NCBI RefSeq assembly: GCF_000518605.1
Contig: NZ_JADX01000005.1
Location: 434,001-498,000, forward strand
DNA from: Shewanella fidelis ATCC BAA-318
GTDB taxonomy: Bacteria > Pseudomonadota > Gammaproteobacteria > Enterobacterales > Shewanellaceae
Reading direction: 5' to 3'
Length of the DNA stretch: 64,000 nucleotides
The notes beneath the pieces are model-generated. The model was not told the origin of the DNA. It saw nothing but the letters and a program-made list of their open reading frames with translations, and did not search any database. Shown piece by piece: positions 63,231 through 64,000 of this stretch. Numbering within the stretch: position 1 is the stretch's first letter; each line of letters starts with the position of its first letter. The translations under genes and the position numbers were made by a program.

Positions 63231-64000
63231 CTAAGCTGCGGCACTGATCATGTTAGCTTGGTCATTACGCTTATATTTAAGCCATGCTTTATGGTATAGC
63301 TTGTGTGACTCTTGACGTAGCTGGGTGATTTTTGCTGTTTCAATTTCACTTAAAACACGTTGTTGTTTATCAGCTGCGGCCTGTATTGATTGTACCTGCT
63401 GGTAAACTTGGTGTTCGGCGCCACTTTTGATTTCTGCAATGTCGGCTAGGTGCAGCTGCACTTCGGCAATCATTTGTGATTTTGGTAATTTGACTAATAG
63501 GTTTAAGTCGCGATAGCCAGACTCTTTGGGCGTGGCAAAACGGTTTTTAACTTGAACAAGTTGGCTGCTTGTTTTGAGTAACTCAAATGCTTGCATTAGG
63601 TTATGAATATCATGGCTAACAATGCTTGCTCGCACTAGGTCGGTAAGTTGACTGGCATCGTTATTGAGCTTGTTTTGCACTTTGGCAGTCGCTCTTTCGC
63701 GGCTTTTGATATCAGCCAATACAGACTGAGTCTGTGAACCTTCGCTGATAATGTTAAGTAACAACGCTAGTTCTTGTTGCGCATCGTTAGCTTGGCTATA
63801 AAGGGCGTCGAGATTGCTGCTGGTTTGGCGTGGCACTTGATACTGCATTGATTGAATTGCGGTAAGGCCATCGAGGTTTTTAGACAGCGCGAGCTTGGAG
63901 CAGTAACTGCCGTTATCTTTGCTATCGCTTTGCTGATGTTCAACGGTGTGAGCAAAAGCGGTACGGGTCGACAGTAACAGTAAGAAGATGAAAAATGTCC
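63231..64000 (-). CDS. Exported RelA/SpoT-like domain protein (start beyond window)
   Basis: The frame stays open to the window edge. The upstream codons encode a signal peptide end (FFIFLLLLSTRTAFA, before HTVEHQQ), so only a few N-terminal residues are missing. The mature part has a helical region and then a pattern like the (p)ppGpp synthetase fold: ADIKSRERATAKVQNKL, LTDLVRASIV, FATPKESGYRDLNLLV, MIAEVQLHLADI and EHQVYQQV. Location in the envelope is odd for such a domain. Activity is not predictable; it could be a degenerate or secreted nucleotidyltransferase. Confidence 0.6.
   Translation of the reverse strand, partial: TFFIFLLLLSTRTAFAHTVEHQQSDSKDNGSYCSKLALSKNLDGLTAIQSMQYQVPRQTSSNLDALYSQANDAQQELALLLNIISEGSQTQSVLADIKSRERATAKVQNKLNNDASQLTDLVRASIVSHDIHNLMQAFELLKTSSQLVQVKNRFATPKESGYRDLNLLVKLPKSQMIAEVQLHLADIAEIKSGAEHQVYQQVQSIQAAADKQQRVLSEIETAKITQLRQESHKLYHKAWLKYKRNDQANMISAAA

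Overview
The window looks like chromosome of a marine gammaproteobacterium of the Shewanella type. This rests on the gene set as I read it: a shewasin-like pepsin, scsBCD, an MSHA-type pilin, many TPR-GGDEF proteins, a split borosin locus, TonB-dependent uptake and a cobalamin riboswitch. No database search was possible, so the genus is an inference. No rRNA, tRNA, CRISPR array or prophage was seen. Both edges cut a gene: an alkyl sulfatase on the left and an exported RelA/SpoT-like protein on the right.

Left third (1-23.4 kb): iron-uptake cluster (TonB receptor facing a DUF3325/small membrane protein/PepSY operon, with Fur-like boxes between them); an ATP-grasp ligase overlapping an N-formylglutamate-amidohydrolase/DUF1704 fusion; a periplasmic PQQ sugar dehydrogenase; a 609-bp repeat block filling the space between two stop codons; parvulin; a sulfatase and a D-aminoacylase next to an AraC regulator; an LPD1-like metalloprotein; pyrC; a lone type IV pilin; rsuA; a dicarboxylate/amino-acid symporter fused to a solute-binding domain; a LysR/FMN-reductase pair.

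Centre (23.4-46.6 kb): a borosin RiPP locus on the minus strand, running shewasin-like aspartic protease, GNAT acetyltransferase, borosin N-methyltransferase, precursor peptide and TPR-GGDEF protein. It is followed by azurin, a BlaI/M56 pair with two visible operators, a riboswitch-controlled btuB, an SGNH esterase, an HDOD protein and metR. Beside metR is a short remnant of metE that keeps its MetR site. Loss of metE would leave methionine synthesis dependent on B12 (MetH), which fits btuB having a MetJ-like box on its promoter as well as the riboswitch. Then come an RND efflux pair and scsBCD.

Right third (46.6-64 kb): dodecin, queG, a 159-bp MITE, two tandem paralogous TPR-GGDEF genes and a DUF3069-like gene. 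Next is a small integron cassette array without integrase: two well-formed attC sites and two cassette genes, one a two-TM protein resembling the TRADD-N-associated family. It is flanked by arrays of short palindromes. After it come maeA, yehS, a serine hydrolase/Nramp-like/PH-domain operon, a GST, a DUF4447-like gene, an SMI1/KNR4 gene and the exported RelA/SpoT-like protein.

Two kinds of unexplained intergenic DNA recur: tandem AGGTYCT heptamers at gene 3' ends, and strings of mini-hairpins with three-base loops, often GNA on one strand.
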